A stretch of 5,123 bases of DNA. It comes from Bacteroidota bacterium (GTDB taxonomy: Bacteria; Bacteroidota; Bacteroidia; B-17B0; Aurantibacillaceae). A program made the position numbers and the translations under genes. This document shows, piece after piece, positions 5,064-5,123 of the stretch (positions within the stretch are counted from its first letter, which is position 1; every line of letters begins with the position of its first letter). Location of the stretch: NCBI GenBank assembly GCA_016708845.1, contig JADJFB010000042.1:1-5123 (forward strand), in the 5' to 3' direction. The notes under the pieces were generated by a model. It was not told the DNA's origin. It made no database searches and was given only the letters and a program-made list of their open reading frames with translations.

Positions 5064-5123
5064 TTATCCGCCTGTTGATATTAAAGAACTGTTCCTACAA
5101 ATAAATCCACTACCAAGTCCGTA
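5064..5123 (-). CDS. C-terminal end of an upstream protein (partial)
   Basis: The last 19 codons of an open frame enter from the right edge (YGLGSGFICRNSSLISTGG) and end at TAA 5064-5066. It lies on the same strand, 42 bp before the secreted protein gene, so it could be the preceding gene of the same transcript. It is too short to identify, and an open frame of this length can occur by chance. Confidence 0.35.
   Translation of the reverse strand, partial: YGLGSGFICRNSSLISTGG

Noticed and set aside
1..5123. tRNA, rRNA or integrase gene
   Set aside because: I saw no tRNA-like cloverleaf, rRNA motif or tyrosine-recombinase motif on either strand by eye; this was not computed.

Overview
The window looks like chromosomal or metagenomic DNA from a Bacteroidota bacterium (Flavobacteriia-like). 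It is AT-rich, one product ends in a type IX secretion (T9SS, Por) C-terminal sorting domain, another resembles the GldM C-terminal region, and the promoter-like boxes follow the Bacteroidota pattern TTG-N19-TAnnTTTG. Every credible gene lies on the minus strand, so the window reads right to left.

The main structure is a series of gene units separated by four long related repeats of about 175-190 bp (R1 1316-1498, R2 2178-2353, R3 3486-3661, R4 4346-4536). Each repeat starts near AAC and ends near GTT on the plus strand, like integron attC sites. The bases just outside AAC/GTT are unit-specific, and the two ends of one gene unit are inverse complements: GTTAGGTGC...GCACCTAAC around unit B, GTTAGGGGC...GCCCCTAAC around unit C, and a degenerate version around unit D. 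That is the pattern expected when circular cassettes insert at the GTT. No integrase is visible here.

Each repeat also holds an apparent minus-strand promoter with exact 19-bp spacing (TTTG-N19-TATCTTTG or TATCTTTA). It fires out of the repeat into the unit on its left. The repeats carry paired arms whose sequence differs between copies while pairing is kept, which points to a selected folded structure.

Units from left to right: A (1-1325), a secreted T9SS-sorted protein broken by frameshifts; B (1490-2186), a small unknown protein, broken; C (2345-3494), an exported class I methyltransferase whose TPR tail is frameshifted; D (3653-4362), a lipoprotein resembling the GldM C-terminal region, heavily broken; E (from 4522 to beyond the right edge), a small intact secreted protein with a strong terminator hairpin and the end of a further upstream reading frame. 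Four of the five units encode exported products.

Units A-D all carry single-base indels, several in homopolymers, plus some in-frame stops. Either the cargo is decaying or the assembly has uncorrected indel errors; both may apply. Functional calls on the broken genes rest on reconstructed reading frames.
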